Assembly (NCBI GenBank): GCA_964651335.1
Contig: CAZYVT010000006.1
Location: 27,433 to 91,432, forward strand
Direction of reading: 5' to 3'
From: 2-02-FULL-66-14 sp964651335
Lineage (GTDB): Bacteria > Pseudomonadota > Gammaproteobacteria > Burkholderiales > SG8-39
Length of the DNA stretch: 64,000 nucleotides
Positions 17,162 to 24,661 of this stretch are shown here, piece after piece. Positions within the stretch are counted from its first letter, which is position 1. Each line of letters begins with the position of its first letter. A program made the position numbers and the translations under genes. The notes under the pieces are model-generated. The model was not told the DNA's origin. It searched no databases and worked only from the letters and a program-made list of their open reading frames with translations.

Positions 17162-20100
17162 GTGTCCATCCACGTCGCCCTGCACCACGTCACGCGCTAC
17201 CGCTACGACCGGCCGGTGGCGCTCGGCCCGCAGGTGATCCGCCTGCGTCCCGCGCCGCACTCGCGCACCCCGATTCACGCCTACTCGATGCGGGTGCTGC
17301 CGGAAAAGCATTTCATCAACTGGCAGCAGGACCCGCAATCGAACTATCTCGCGCGGCTCGTCTTCCCGGACAAGACGCGGGAACTGGAAATCAGCGTGGA
17401 CCTGGTGGCCGAGATGTCGGTCATCAATCCGTTCGACTTCTTTCTCGAACCCTACGCGGACAAATTCCCGTTCCGCTACGAGGACTGGCAGCTGCACGAG
17501 CTTGCGCCCTACCTCGTCAAGCTGCCGGCGACGCCGCAGTTCAAGACCTACCTCGCCGACGTGCCGCGCGAGCCGAAGCACACGAACCACTTCCTCGTGG
17601 AGCTGAACCAGCGGGTGCAAAAGGACGTGCGCTACCTGATCCGGCTCGAGCCCGGCATCCAGACGCCGGAGGAGACGCTTGCGAAAGCGAGCGGCTCGTG
17701 CCGCGATTCGGGGTGGCTCCTGGTGCAGTTGCTGCGCCACCTGGGGCTTGCCGCGCGGTTTGTCTCCGGTTACCTCATCCAGTTAAAGCCCGACGTGAAA
17801 TCACTCGACGGACCGTCCGGGACGGAGGTGGATTTCACCGATCTCCACGCCTGGTGCGAGGTGTACCTGCCGGGCGCGGGCTGGGTGGGGCTCGACCCGA
17901 CCTCGGGCCTGCTCGCCGGCGAAGGGCACATTCCGCTTGCCTGCACGCCCGAGCCTGCGAGCGCCGCGCCGGTCACCGGTGACACCGAGCCGTGCGAATC
18001 CGAGTTCTCGCACTCGATGAAGGTCGAGCGCGTGTGGGAGGCGCCGCGGGTCACCAAGCCCTACACCGAGGAGGACTGGCTCGCCATGGAAGCGCTCGGT
18101 GACCGGGTGGACGCGGAGCTCACGGCGCGGGACGTCCGACTCACCCAAGGCGGCGAGCCGACCTTCGTGTCGATCGACGACATGGATGGGCCGGAATGGA
18201 ACATCACCGCGCTGTCGCCGAAGAAGCTCGAACTCGCGGAGAAGCTCCTCCGCCGGCTGCAGGCCCGCTTTGCTCCCGGTGCCCTGCTGCACTTCGGCCA
18301 GGGCAAGTGGTATCCCGGCGAGCCGCTGCCGCGCTGGGCGCTCGGCGTGTACTGGCGCGTGGATGGCAAGCCCATCTGGCGTGATGCAGCGCTGGTTGCG
18401 GAAGACGCCAAGGACTACGGCTTTACGCCGGCAGACGCAAAGAAATTCGCAGAGGCGCTCGCCGGTCGCCTGTCGCTGCATCGCAGCCATGCGATTCCCG
18501 CCTTCGAGGATGTGTGGCAGATGCTCCAGCAGGAGCAGGCTTTGCCCATCAACGTGGATCCGCTCAAAGCCGATCTGAAAGATGCGGACGAGCGCAAGCG
18601 CCTCGCGCGAGTGCTGGATCAAGGCTTGGGTGAGGCCGCCGGCTACGTACTGCCGTTGAAACCGGCCGAGCGGCGGCCGGCCAAGACCCGCGGCAAGAAC
18701 GTGCGCATCAACGACGTCGAGTGGCGTTCCAGCAAATGGCCGCTCAAGCGCGAACATCTCTACCTGATCGCCGGCGACTCGCCCGTGGGCCTGCGCCTGC
18801 CGCTCGCGACACTGCCCTGGGTGCTGCCCGAGGAGAGGGAGCGGGAGTTCCCGGTCGATCCGTTCGAGGCCCGGCCCGAGCTCGACGATCCGCACGACGG
18901 CGCCGAGCAATCCGTGCGCGCAGTCGAGAAACCGAAGAAAAATCCGAAGCCGCGCGAGATCATTCATACCGCGCTCTGCGTCGAGGTGCGCGACGGGCGG
19001 CTCAACGTGTTCATTCCGCCGGTAGACCGCATCGAGGACCACCTTGCTCTGGTCGCGGCAATCGAGAAGACCGCGGCCGGGCTCAGGATGCCGCTCCGGC
19101 TCGAAGGCTATGCCCCGCCGCGCGACCCGCGCATCAAGTTGCTCGCCGTGACGCCCGATCCGGGGGTCATCGAAGTGAACATCCACCCGGCATCGAGCTG
19201 GCGCGAACTGATGGAGAACACGCGCATCCTCTATGAAGAGGCGCGGCAGGCGCGGCTCGGCACGGAAAAATTCATGCTGGACGGCCGCCACACCGGCACG
19301 GGAGGTGGCAACCATGTGACGCTCGGCGGCGCCACGCCTGCGAACAGCCTCTGGCTGCGCCGCCCCGACGTGCTGAAGAGTCTGATCACCTATTGGCAAA
19401 ACCACCCGGCGCTGTCGTTTCTTTTTTCCAGCGCGTTCATCGGCCCTACCAGCCAGGCGCCGCGCGTGGACGAGGCCCGCGACGATCAGCTCTACGAACT
19501 GGCGATCGCCTTTCAGCAGATGGAGAAGGCGCTGCCCGAGGCGGAGGAAAGCGAACGCCCCTGGCTGGTGGACCGGCTGCTCCGGAACCTGCTCACCGAC
19601 CTCACCGGCAACACGCACCGCGCTGAATTCTGCATCGACAAGCTGTACTCGCCCGAGGGGCCGGCCGGCCGGCTGGGGTTGGTGGAATTCCGCGCCTTCG
19701 AGATGCCGCCGCACGCGCGCATGAGTCTTTGTCAGATGCTGCTGCTGCGCTCCCTGGTCGCCCGCTTCTGGCGCGAGCCTTACCAGGGGAAACTGGTGGC
19801 CTGGGGCACGCAACTGCACGATCGCTGGATGCTGCCCCACTTCGTCGCCCAGGACATTAACGACGTGGCTCGCGACCTGCAGCGCGCGGGCTATGCGTTC
19901 GATGAGCGCTGGTTCGATCCCTTCATCGAGTTCCGCTTCCCGCGCTACGGCGAGTTCGCCGCGAGCGGCGCGCACCTCGAGCTGCGCGCAGCGCTCGAGC
20001 CCTGGCACGTGCTGGGCGAGGAAGGCGCGATCGGCGCCACCGCTCGCTACGTCGATTCCTCGCTCGAGCGCCTGCAGGTGAAGGCGACCGGCCTCATCGG

Positions 20101-20473
20101 CGAGCGCCACGTGCTCACCTGCAACGGGCGCGCGGTGCCGCTATCGCCCACCGGCAACGCCGGCGAATTCGTCGCGGGGGTGCGCTACCGCGCCTGGGCG
20201 CCGCCTTCGGCGCTGCATCCCACCATCGGCGTGCACGCGCCGCTCGTGTTCGACCTCGTCGACACCTGGATGAACCGTTCCATGGGCGGCTGCCAGTACC
20301 ACGTCGCCCATCCCGGCGGGCGCCACTACGAAACTTTTCCGGTGAATGCTTATGAGGCGGAAGGGCGGCGGCTTGCGCGGTTTGTGAGGATGGGGCATAC
20401 GCCGGGGCGGGTTGAGGTGCGGGAAGAGCCGCGGAATCCGAATCTTCCGTTCACGCTTGATTTGCGGCGATAG
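17162..20473 (+). CDS. transglutaminase / putative amidoligase DUF2126 protein
   Basis: The 1103-residue protein joins an N-terminal transglutaminase-like module to the DUF2126 putative amidoligase domain. The first part has the transglutaminase N-terminal beta domain (IHVALHHVTRYRYDRPVAL) and the core cysteine in KASGSCRDSGWLL (about Cys180). The catalytic His is in TDLHAWCEVYLPG (about 229) and the Asp in WVGLDPTSG (about 244). From about residue 300 come DUF2126 segments such as RLTQGGEPTFVSIDDMDGPE, FGQGKWYPGEPLPRWALGVY, DGRHTGTGGGNHVTLGG and FRAFEMPPHARMSL. Such proteins are predicted to form and trim amide bonds. The start is GTG 17162, where homology begins. Its usual neighbour, the ATP-grasp/alpha-E fusion, is 5.2 kb downstream here. 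Confidence 0.92.
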   Translation: MSIHVALHHVTRYRYDRPVALGPQVIRLRPAPHSRTPIHAYSMRVLPEKHFINWQQDPQSNYLARLVFPDKTRELEISVDLVAEMSVINPFDFFLEPYADKFPFRYEDWQLHELAPYLVKLPATPQFKTYLADVPREPKHTNHFLVELNQRVQKDVRYLIRLEPGIQTPEETLAKASGSCRDSGWLLVQLLRHLGLAARFVSGYLIQLKPDVKSLDGPSGTEVDFTDLHAWCEVYLPGAGWVGLDPTSGLLAGEGHIPLACTPEPASAAPVTGDTEPCESEFSHSMKVERVWEAPRVTKPYTEEDWLAMEALGDRVDAELTARDVRLTQGGEPTFVSIDDMDGPEWNITALSPKKLELAEKLLRRLQARFAPGALLHFGQGKWYPGEPLPRWALGVYWRVDGKPIWRDAALVAEDAKDYGFTPADAKKFAEALAGRLSLHRSHAIPAFEDVWQMLQQEQALPINVDPLKADLKDADERKRLARVLDQGLGEAAGYVLPLKPAERRPAKTRGKNVRINDVEWRSSKWPLKREHLYLIAGDSPVGLRLPLATLPWVLPEEREREFPVDPFEARPELDDPHDGAEQSVRAVEKPKKNPKPREIIHTALCVEVRDGRLNVFIPPVDRIEDHLALVAAIEKTAAGLRMPLRLEGYAPPRDPRIKLLAVTPDPGVIEVNIHPASSWRELMENTRILYEEARQARLGTEKFMLDGRHTGTGGGNHVTLGGATPANSLWLRRPDVLKSLITYWQNHPALSFLFSSAFIGPTSQAPRVDEARDDQLYELAIAFQQMEKALPEAEESERPWLVDRLLRNLLTDLTGNTHRAEFCIDKLYSPEGPAGRLGLVEFRAFEMPPHARMSLCQMLLLRSLVARFWREPYQGKLVAWGTQLHDRWMLPHFVAQDINDVARDLQRAGYAFDERWFDPFIEFRFPRYGEFAASGAHLELRAALEPWHVLGEEGAIGATARYVDSSLERLQVKATGLIGERHVLTCNGRAVPLSPTGNAGEFVAGVRYRAWAPPSALHPTIGVHAPLVFDLVDTWMNRSMGGCQYHVAHPGGRHYETFPVNAYEAEGRRLARFVRMGHTPGRVEVREEPRNPNLPFTLDLRR

Positions 20474-20503
20474 CGCGACGGCACTTCCCGCAGACGGAAT
20501 CCG

Positions 20504-20923
20504 TTGATTTCCCGCCCCTCTTCATCTCCGAAATGGCTTGGTCCACTCGTAATGGGTTGGGGCCTTCTTATTGCCGCGTTCGGTACCCCCTCCGCAGGCG
20601 TTTCGCCGCTTGTGGTCTACATTGCGTGCCTTCCGTTCATTCTCAGCGGTATGGCTGTAACGATGCATAGCTTCGGGCGCCCGACTCGCAGGGCTGTCAT
20701 TTCGTTCCTGACCACCACCGCAATTCTCCTGCCACTCACTGGAATCGGATTCGGCCCGGCCCAGGGTGCATGCGAGGCAACGTCTTACGTTCTTGGTCTT
20801 TTCGAGCCGACTACTGCAAACTGCACATCTGCAGTTGCCGCGGCTTTGGCGATCGTGTGGTTGACGCTCGGTGTGGCTTTCTTCGCGTATGTATTCAAGT
20901 CGCGTGACCGGCCGGGGAGATAG
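20504..20923 (+). CDS. small integral membrane protein of unknown function
   Basis: The 139-residue protein has four predicted membrane helices: about WLGPLVMGWGLLIAAF, LVVYIACLPFILSGMAV, ISFLTTTAILLPLTGIGF and VAAALAIVWLTLGVAFFAYV. A loop between helices 3 and 4 has two cysteines (ACEAT, ANCTS) that could form a disulfide. The start is TTG 20504 or possibly ATG 20552, which would clip the first helix. Codon use looks less G+C-biased than in its neighbours, consistent with horizontal gain. I recognise no family and no operon partner. Confidence 0.65.
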   Translation: MISRPSSSPKWLGPLVMGWGLLIAAFGTPSAGVSPLVVYIACLPFILSGMAVTMHSFGRPTRRAVISFLTTTAILLPLTGIGFGPAQGACEATSYVLGLFEPTTANCTSAVAAALAIVWLTLGVAFFAYVFKSRDRPGR

Positions 20924-20959
20924 GTAACAAAAACGTCGGGAGACATCGGTTACACGGTC

Positions 20960-21607
20960 ATGCAGAGGATGGCCAAGGTGGAAATTCTGCCCACGATTGA
21001 GTGCAAACCCAACGGCCCCTACCTCGTCAGAGACCTCGGGCGCCTCGCAAATCCGAGAGGCGAGCCGATTCCCTGCAAACCCGTCATGTCCCTGTGCCGC
21101 TGCGGCGGATCGGCGAACAAGCCGTTTTGCGACGGCACGCACCAGAAGATCGGTTTCTCCGGAACCCGGCTTGCCGACAAAAGCGCCGACCGGCGCGACT
21201 CCTACCGGGGAAAGAAAATCACGATTCTCGACAACCGCGCGATCTGTGCGCACGCGGGACGCTGCACGGACGGTCTCGCCGCCGTCTTCAAGCTCGGAAG
21301 CGAACCCTGGATCGACCCGGACGGCGCCGGGATCGAAGCGATCATCGAAACGATCCAGAAGTGTCCATCCGGTGCGCTGAGCTATGCGCTGGAGGACGTC
21401 GAACCCCGGCACCCCGTGCGCGGGCCTGCGATCACGGTCACGAAGGATGGACCGTACGAAGTCGTGGGCGCCCGCTTGACAGGCGAATCCTGGGGCGAAG
21501 GGGCCTCGGCCGGGCGCTACACGCTGTGCCGCTGCGGCGGCTCGAAGAACAAGCCGTTCTGCGACGGCACGCACTGGAGCATCGGCTTCCGCGACGACAA
21601 AAAATAA
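20960..21607 (+). CDS. double CDGSH-type iron-sulfur protein
   Basis: The 215-residue protein has two CDGSH domains, each with the C-x-C-x8-C-x3-H ligand set that binds a 2Fe-2S cluster: Cys46, Cys48, Cys57, His61 and Cys190, Cys192, Cys201, His205. Between them lies a third iron-sulfur-like segment, RAICAHAGRCTDG (Cys96, Cys102) with KCPSGAL (Cys135), typical of the divergent 4Fe-4S mono-cluster domain found in such fusions. It is probably a cytosolic electron-transfer or redox-sensing protein. The ATG at 20960 could be replaced by the one at 20969. It lies among accessory genes. Confidence 0.92.
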   Translation: MQRMAKVEILPTIECKPNGPYLVRDLGRLANPRGEPIPCKPVMSLCRCGGSANKPFCDGTHQKIGFSGTRLADKSADRRDSYRGKKITILDNRAICAHAGRCTDGLAAVFKLGSEPWIDPDGAGIEAIIETIQKCPSGALSYALEDVEPRHPVRGPAITVTKDGPYEVVGARLTGESWGEGASAGRYTLCRCGGSKNKPFCDGTHWSIGFRDDKK

Positions 21608-21640
21608 CGCGCTGCCCGTTCCCGGGGACGGTGCCGGAAC

Positions 21641-21746
21641 CGGCAATTGGACGGCCCGCAAACCGTCAATTGGCCGCTCGGAAGGTTGCAAATAGCCGGG
21701 ATATAAAGTTGCAATCAGCCGGGGGCTGAACTTACAATCAGCCGGA
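21641..21746 (+). repeat. five phased 22-23-bp repeats ending at a start codon
   Basis: Copies start at 21641, 21664, 21686, 21709 and 21732, that is 23, 22, 23 and 23 bases apart. The last three are close copies: TTGCAAATAGCCGGG, TTGCAATCAGCCGGG and TTACAATCAGCCGGA; the first two are degenerate (CGGCAATTGGACGGC, CGTCAATTGGCCGCT). The final copy ends at 21746, directly before the ATG at 21747. Such phased sites suggest cooperative protein binding on about two helical turns. Confidence 0.7.
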
Positions 21747-22991
21747 ATGGCTGCCCAACGCTTCTACCCTCGATTCGCAGAGCCACGGCTCAAGGAGGCG
21801 CTCGCCGATACGCCCGTGGTCCTGATCCACGGGCCGCGCCAGTGCGGCAAGACCACTCTGGCGCGGCAACTGGGCGCAAAGGCGGGCTACGAGTACAAGA
21901 GCTTCGACGACGAAGTGACGCTTGCTGCGGCAAGGTCCGACCCGGTCGGCTTCGTGGCGGATCTTCCGCCGAAGTGCATTCTCGACGAGGTGCAGCGGGC
22001 GCCGGGGATTTTCACCTCGCTCAAGATGGTAGTGGACGAGGACCGGGCACCGGGCCGGTTCCTGCTCACCGGCTCCGGGAACGTGCTGCGAGTGCCCGCA
22101 CTGTCGGATTCGCTCGCGGGGCGGTTGGGGATTCAGCGTCTGTACCCGCTGGCGCAGAGCGAGTTGGCGGGTGATCCGCCGCATTTCCTCGAAACGCTGT
22201 TCGGCAAGCGCTTCCCGGCGCGAAAGCGCCCGCGGCTGGGGAGGGAGCTGGCCAGCCGGATCGCCAACGGCGGCTATCCGGCGGCGCTGGGGCGCAGCAC
22301 CGCGCACCGCCGGGCGGCCTGGTACCGGGACTACGTAGAGACGATGGTGCAGCGTGACGTTCGCGATCTGGCGCGCATCGCTTCCCTCGATACCTTGCCG
22401 CGACTTCTCGAGCTCGTCGCCGGGCAGACGGCCCGGTTGATCAACATCAGCGATCTGGGCGCGCCGCTGCAGTTGAGCCGGCCGACAATCCGCGACTATG
22501 TGACCTTGCTCGAAGGCGTCTTCCTGCTCGAGGAGTTGCCGCCCTGGCACAGCAACCGGCTCAGCCGGCTGATCAAGACGCCGAAACTGCATATTGGAGA
22601 CACCGGAATCGCATGCGCCCTGCTGGGACGTGACGCCACGGCGCTCTGGGAAGATCGCGCACTGCTCGGACAGATGCTGGAGACTTTCGTCTTCCAGGAG
22701 TTGCGCCGGCAGGCGAGCTGGCAGGAGGACGAGATCCGGTTCCACCACTTCCGCGACCGGGATGGGTTCGAGGTCGATCTCGTCCTCGAACGAGTGGGCG
22801 GAAAGTTGGCCGGAGTGGAGGTGAAGGCCGGAGCTACGGTGACGGCCGCCGATTTCCGCGGCTTGCGAAAACTGAAGGAGGGAGCCGGAAGGCACTTCGT
22901 GGCCGGTGTGGTGCTCTACGATGGCGAGACGCCTGCCAGCTTCGGGGAGGGCCTGTACGCCGTGCCGCATTCCGAACTCTGGATGAAGTGA
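21747..22991 (+). CDS. AAA_14 / DUF4143 ATPase
   Basis: The 414-residue protein matches the widespread AAA_14-DUF4143 family. Walker A GPRQCGKT is at residues 29-36, Walker B ILDE at 78-81, and the sensor segment FLLTGSGNVL lies near 103. The C-terminal DUF4143 domain covers about 185-360, with a nuclease-like core DGFEVDLVLE and VEVKAG (D/E-x-K pattern of the restriction-endonuclease fold). These proteins are common in mobile or defence-like settings but their role is unproven. The ATG at 21747 follows directly on the last of five phased repeats, with no ordinary ribosome-binding site. Confidence 0.88.
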   Translation: MAAQRFYPRFAEPRLKEALADTPVVLIHGPRQCGKTTLARQLGAKAGYEYKSFDDEVTLAAARSDPVGFVADLPPKCILDEVQRAPGIFTSLKMVVDEDRAPGRFLLTGSGNVLRVPALSDSLAGRLGIQRLYPLAQSELAGDPPHFLETLFGKRFPARKRPRLGRELASRIANGGYPAALGRSTAHRRAAWYRDYVETMVQRDVRDLARIASLDTLPRLLELVAGQTARLINISDLGAPLQLSRPTIRDYVTLLEGVFLLEELPPWHSNRLSRLIKTPKLHIGDTGIACALLGRDATALWEDRALLGQMLETFVFQELRRQASWQEDEIRFHHFRDRDGFEVDLVLERVGGKLAGVEVKAGATVTAADFRGLRKLKEGAGRHFVAGVVLYDGETPASFGEGLYAVPHSELWMK

Positions 22992-23004
22992 GAATTTGAC
23001 GCCC

Positions 23005-23676
23005 ATGCCCGGCACCGTCGGCCCCAATGCCTGCGAACTCTACGAGACGGATTCCGAAGTCGTCGTCGCCTTCCTGGTGAGCGGGGGCAGCGGCGGTCTG
23101 CTCAGGTATGACGGACGCTCGGGGTGGACGTTTCATCCCGCCGGGAGCTTGGTCTGGGATTCATTTCACCAGGGTGTGTATAGAAACCACAGGGCGAGTC
23201 GGCTCACCTCGGAGGATCTGGAACGACGGGGCATTCCTCCGCCGCCGGCCGATCGATACAGCGGTGCCCCAGCGGTGGCCTGGAAGGATCAGTTCAATGC
23301 GGAAATGTCTCTCAGCGCGGTGCCGCCCGGCATCCTGGATAGGCTGACGGAGGATGCCTCACGGGAAAGAAGCGTCTATCTGGTGCTGTACGAGGACGTG
23401 TACGAGACGGCGTTTGGCGACGGCTGCTTCCTGTATCCGCAGGCCGCGTTCTGGACGGAGAATGAGGCGCGGATTTTCCTGCGGCTGCGGCTGGCGAAGG
23501 AATCGGAGCGGCCGAAGAATGAAGTGGGATACAAGTACCGCCTCAAGGAGATCCGGCTGAGGGCCGACGAGACCGGACAGAAGCTCTCGGCAGCCCTGAA
23601 CATCGAGATCTACGAGCATTATTCAGTTGACGACGTCGTGCGGTTGCTGGCGGGTAGGTCGGAGAATCCCGATTGA
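23005..23676 (+). CDS. protein of unknown function
   Basis: The 223-residue soluble protein begins 13 bases after the AAA_14 gene and is probably co-transcribed with it. An in-frame TTG at 22996 would add three residues. The N-terminal part is strand-rich (VVVAFLVSGGSGGLLRYDG, GWTFHPAGSLVWDSF). A middle segment, FGDGCFLYPQAAFWTENEAR, is followed by an alpha/beta C-terminus with a basic run LKEIRLRADE. No catalytic motif or known domain was recognised. The link with the ATPase is positional only. Confidence 0.65.
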   Translation: MPGTVGPNACELYETDSEVVVAFLVSGGSGGLLRYDGRSGWTFHPAGSLVWDSFHQGVYRNHRASRLTSEDLERRGIPPPPADRYSGAPAVAWKDQFNAEMSLSAVPPGILDRLTEDASRERSVYLVLYEDVYETAFGDGCFLYPQAAFWTENEARIFLRLRLAKESERPKNEVGYKYRLKEIRLRADETGQKLSAALNIEIYEHYSVDDVVRLLAGRSENPD

Positions 23677-23727
23677 AGCCGCGGGTAGGCGGCCAATCGC
23701 ACTTCATCGCGCAAAATGGGCCACCGT

Positions 23728-24174
23728 ATGCTGAAAATCCTCCTCCTCCAGGGCCCCAACATGAGCTATCTCGGCCGCCGCCAGCCGGCGCTCTATGGCA
23801 AGACCACCGCCGCGGAGCTGAACGCCATGCTGCGAGCGCACGCGCGAGCGAACAAGTACAAGCTCGCCCTGTTCTATACGCATAGCGAAAGCGATGCGAT
23901 CGAACGGCTCTACCGCGCGGTCGATGAAGGGTTCGACGGACTGGTGATGAATCCTGCCGCATTCCTGTTCGCCGGCTATGCGCTGCGCGACTGTCTGCGC
24001 GCCGTGCCGATTCCCTACATCGAGGTCCACATCACGAACATCGAGAAGCGCGGCATTCACTCGATCCTGGCGGAGACCGCCGTCGGGTGCATCGCCGGGT
24101 TCGGTCTCCAGTCCTACTTCCTGGGACTGGATGCGATACTGAGGCACGTGCGGATTTCGCGGTCGAGAGACTGA
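23728..24174 (+). CDS. type II 3-dehydroquinate dehydratase-like protein
   Basis: The 148-residue protein has the length and flavodoxin-like layout of AroQ, which dehydrates 3-dehydroquinate in the shikimate pathway. It keeps the QGPN...LGRRQPALYG opening, with the arginine and tyrosine equivalent to the catalytic pair, the VMNP asparagine, the EVH histidine and the GFGLQSYFLGL end. It departs where canonical enzymes have a GGxTHTS loop: here NPAAFLFAGYALRD lacks that substrate-binding histidine. The usual LNGPN is LQGPN. It is therefore a divergent paralogue whose activity is uncertain. ATG 23716 is an alternative start. Confidence 0.75.
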   Translation: MLKILLLQGPNMSYLGRRQPALYGKTTAAELNAMLRAHARANKYKLALFYTHSESDAIERLYRAVDEGFDGLVMNPAAFLFAGYALRDCLRAVPIPYIEVHITNIEKRGIHSILAETAVGCIAGFGLQSYFLGLDAILRHVRISRSRD

Positions 24175-24175
24175 A

Positions 24176-24228
24176 TTGGACGGCCAGAACATGCCCCGCG
24201 CTATACTCTTCGTTGCAGACATGTTCTG
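24176..24228 (+). promoter_or_regulatory. hicBA promoter with palindromic operator
   Basis: A TATACT -10 element (24202-24207) lies between the arms of a perfect 9-bp inverted repeat, CAGAACATG (24185-24193) and CATGTTCTG (24220-24228). TTGGAC (24176-24181) is a possible -35, though at 20 bases its spacing is long. The arrangement fits autorepression by HicB or the HicAB complex. Confidence 0.6.
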
Positions 24229-24238
24229 AGGTGTCACG

Positions 24239-24457
24239 ATGAAGCTCACCGCGGTTTTCGAGAAAGTTCCCGAGGGATACATCGGGTTTGTCGAAGAACT
24301 TCCCGGTGCGAATACTCAAGGCGCCACGCTTGAGGAAGCGAGGGAAAATCTCACTGAGGCTGTTGAACTTGTACTGGAGGCCAACCGGGCCTTGGCTGAA
24401 GAGTCGATTAGAGGAAAAGACGTCATCCGCGAGGTGCTGCCGCTGCCCGCGGAATGA
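24239..24457 (+). CDS. hicB: HicB-type antitoxin
   Basis: The 72-residue protein has the HicB fold: a partial RNase-H-like strand set (LTAVFEKVPEGYIGFVEELP), the signature GANTQGATLEEARENLTEAVE and an acidic C-terminal tail. HicB neutralises the HicA mRNA interferase by blocking its active site. No separate C-terminal DNA-binding domain is visible, so repression would need the fold itself or the complex. It precedes hicA, overlapping it by 4 bases (ATGA), and follows a promoter with a palindromic operator. The antitoxin-first order is common in short HicBA modules. Confidence 0.9.
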   Translation: MKLTAVFEKVPEGYIGFVEELPGANTQGATLEEARENLTEAVELVLEANRALAEESIRGKDVIREVLPLPAE

Positions 24458-24639
24458 AACGGCTTGATCTCGTCCGCCATTTGCAACGACACGGCTGCAG
24501 TCTCCTGCGCGAAGGTGGCAAGCATTCGGTGTTCGTGAATCGGGCTGCCGGAAAGTCGTCCACGGTACCGCGTCATCGGGAGATCAATGAGTTCCTGGCG
24601 CGTAAGATCTGCCGCGCGCTTGATGTTCCAGAACCATAA
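24454..24639 (+). CDS. hicA: HicA-type toxin (mRNA interferase)
   Basis: The 61-residue protein is a double-stranded-RNA-binding-fold toxin that cleaves mRNA independently of ribosomes. It shows the family pattern LVRHLQRHGCSLLREGGKHS with the catalytic histidine at His24, then the conserved STVPRHREINEFLARKIC with the VPRH...I block. Length is normal and nothing is missing, so the module should be functional. It is coupled to hicB by an ATGA overlap. The frame is followed by the aldo/keto reductase gene 22 bases downstream. Confidence 0.92.
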   Translation: MKRLDLVRHLQRHGCSLLREGGKHSVFVNRAAGKSSTVPRHREINEFLARKICRALDVPEP

Positions 24640-24661
24640 TCGGCAAACTCTCCCTCGAAAT

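Noticed and set aside
17801..20110. 769-codon open frame on the minus strand
   Set aside because: Antisense to the transglutaminase-DUF2126 gene, whose domains are clear; no recognisable protein in the antisense frame.
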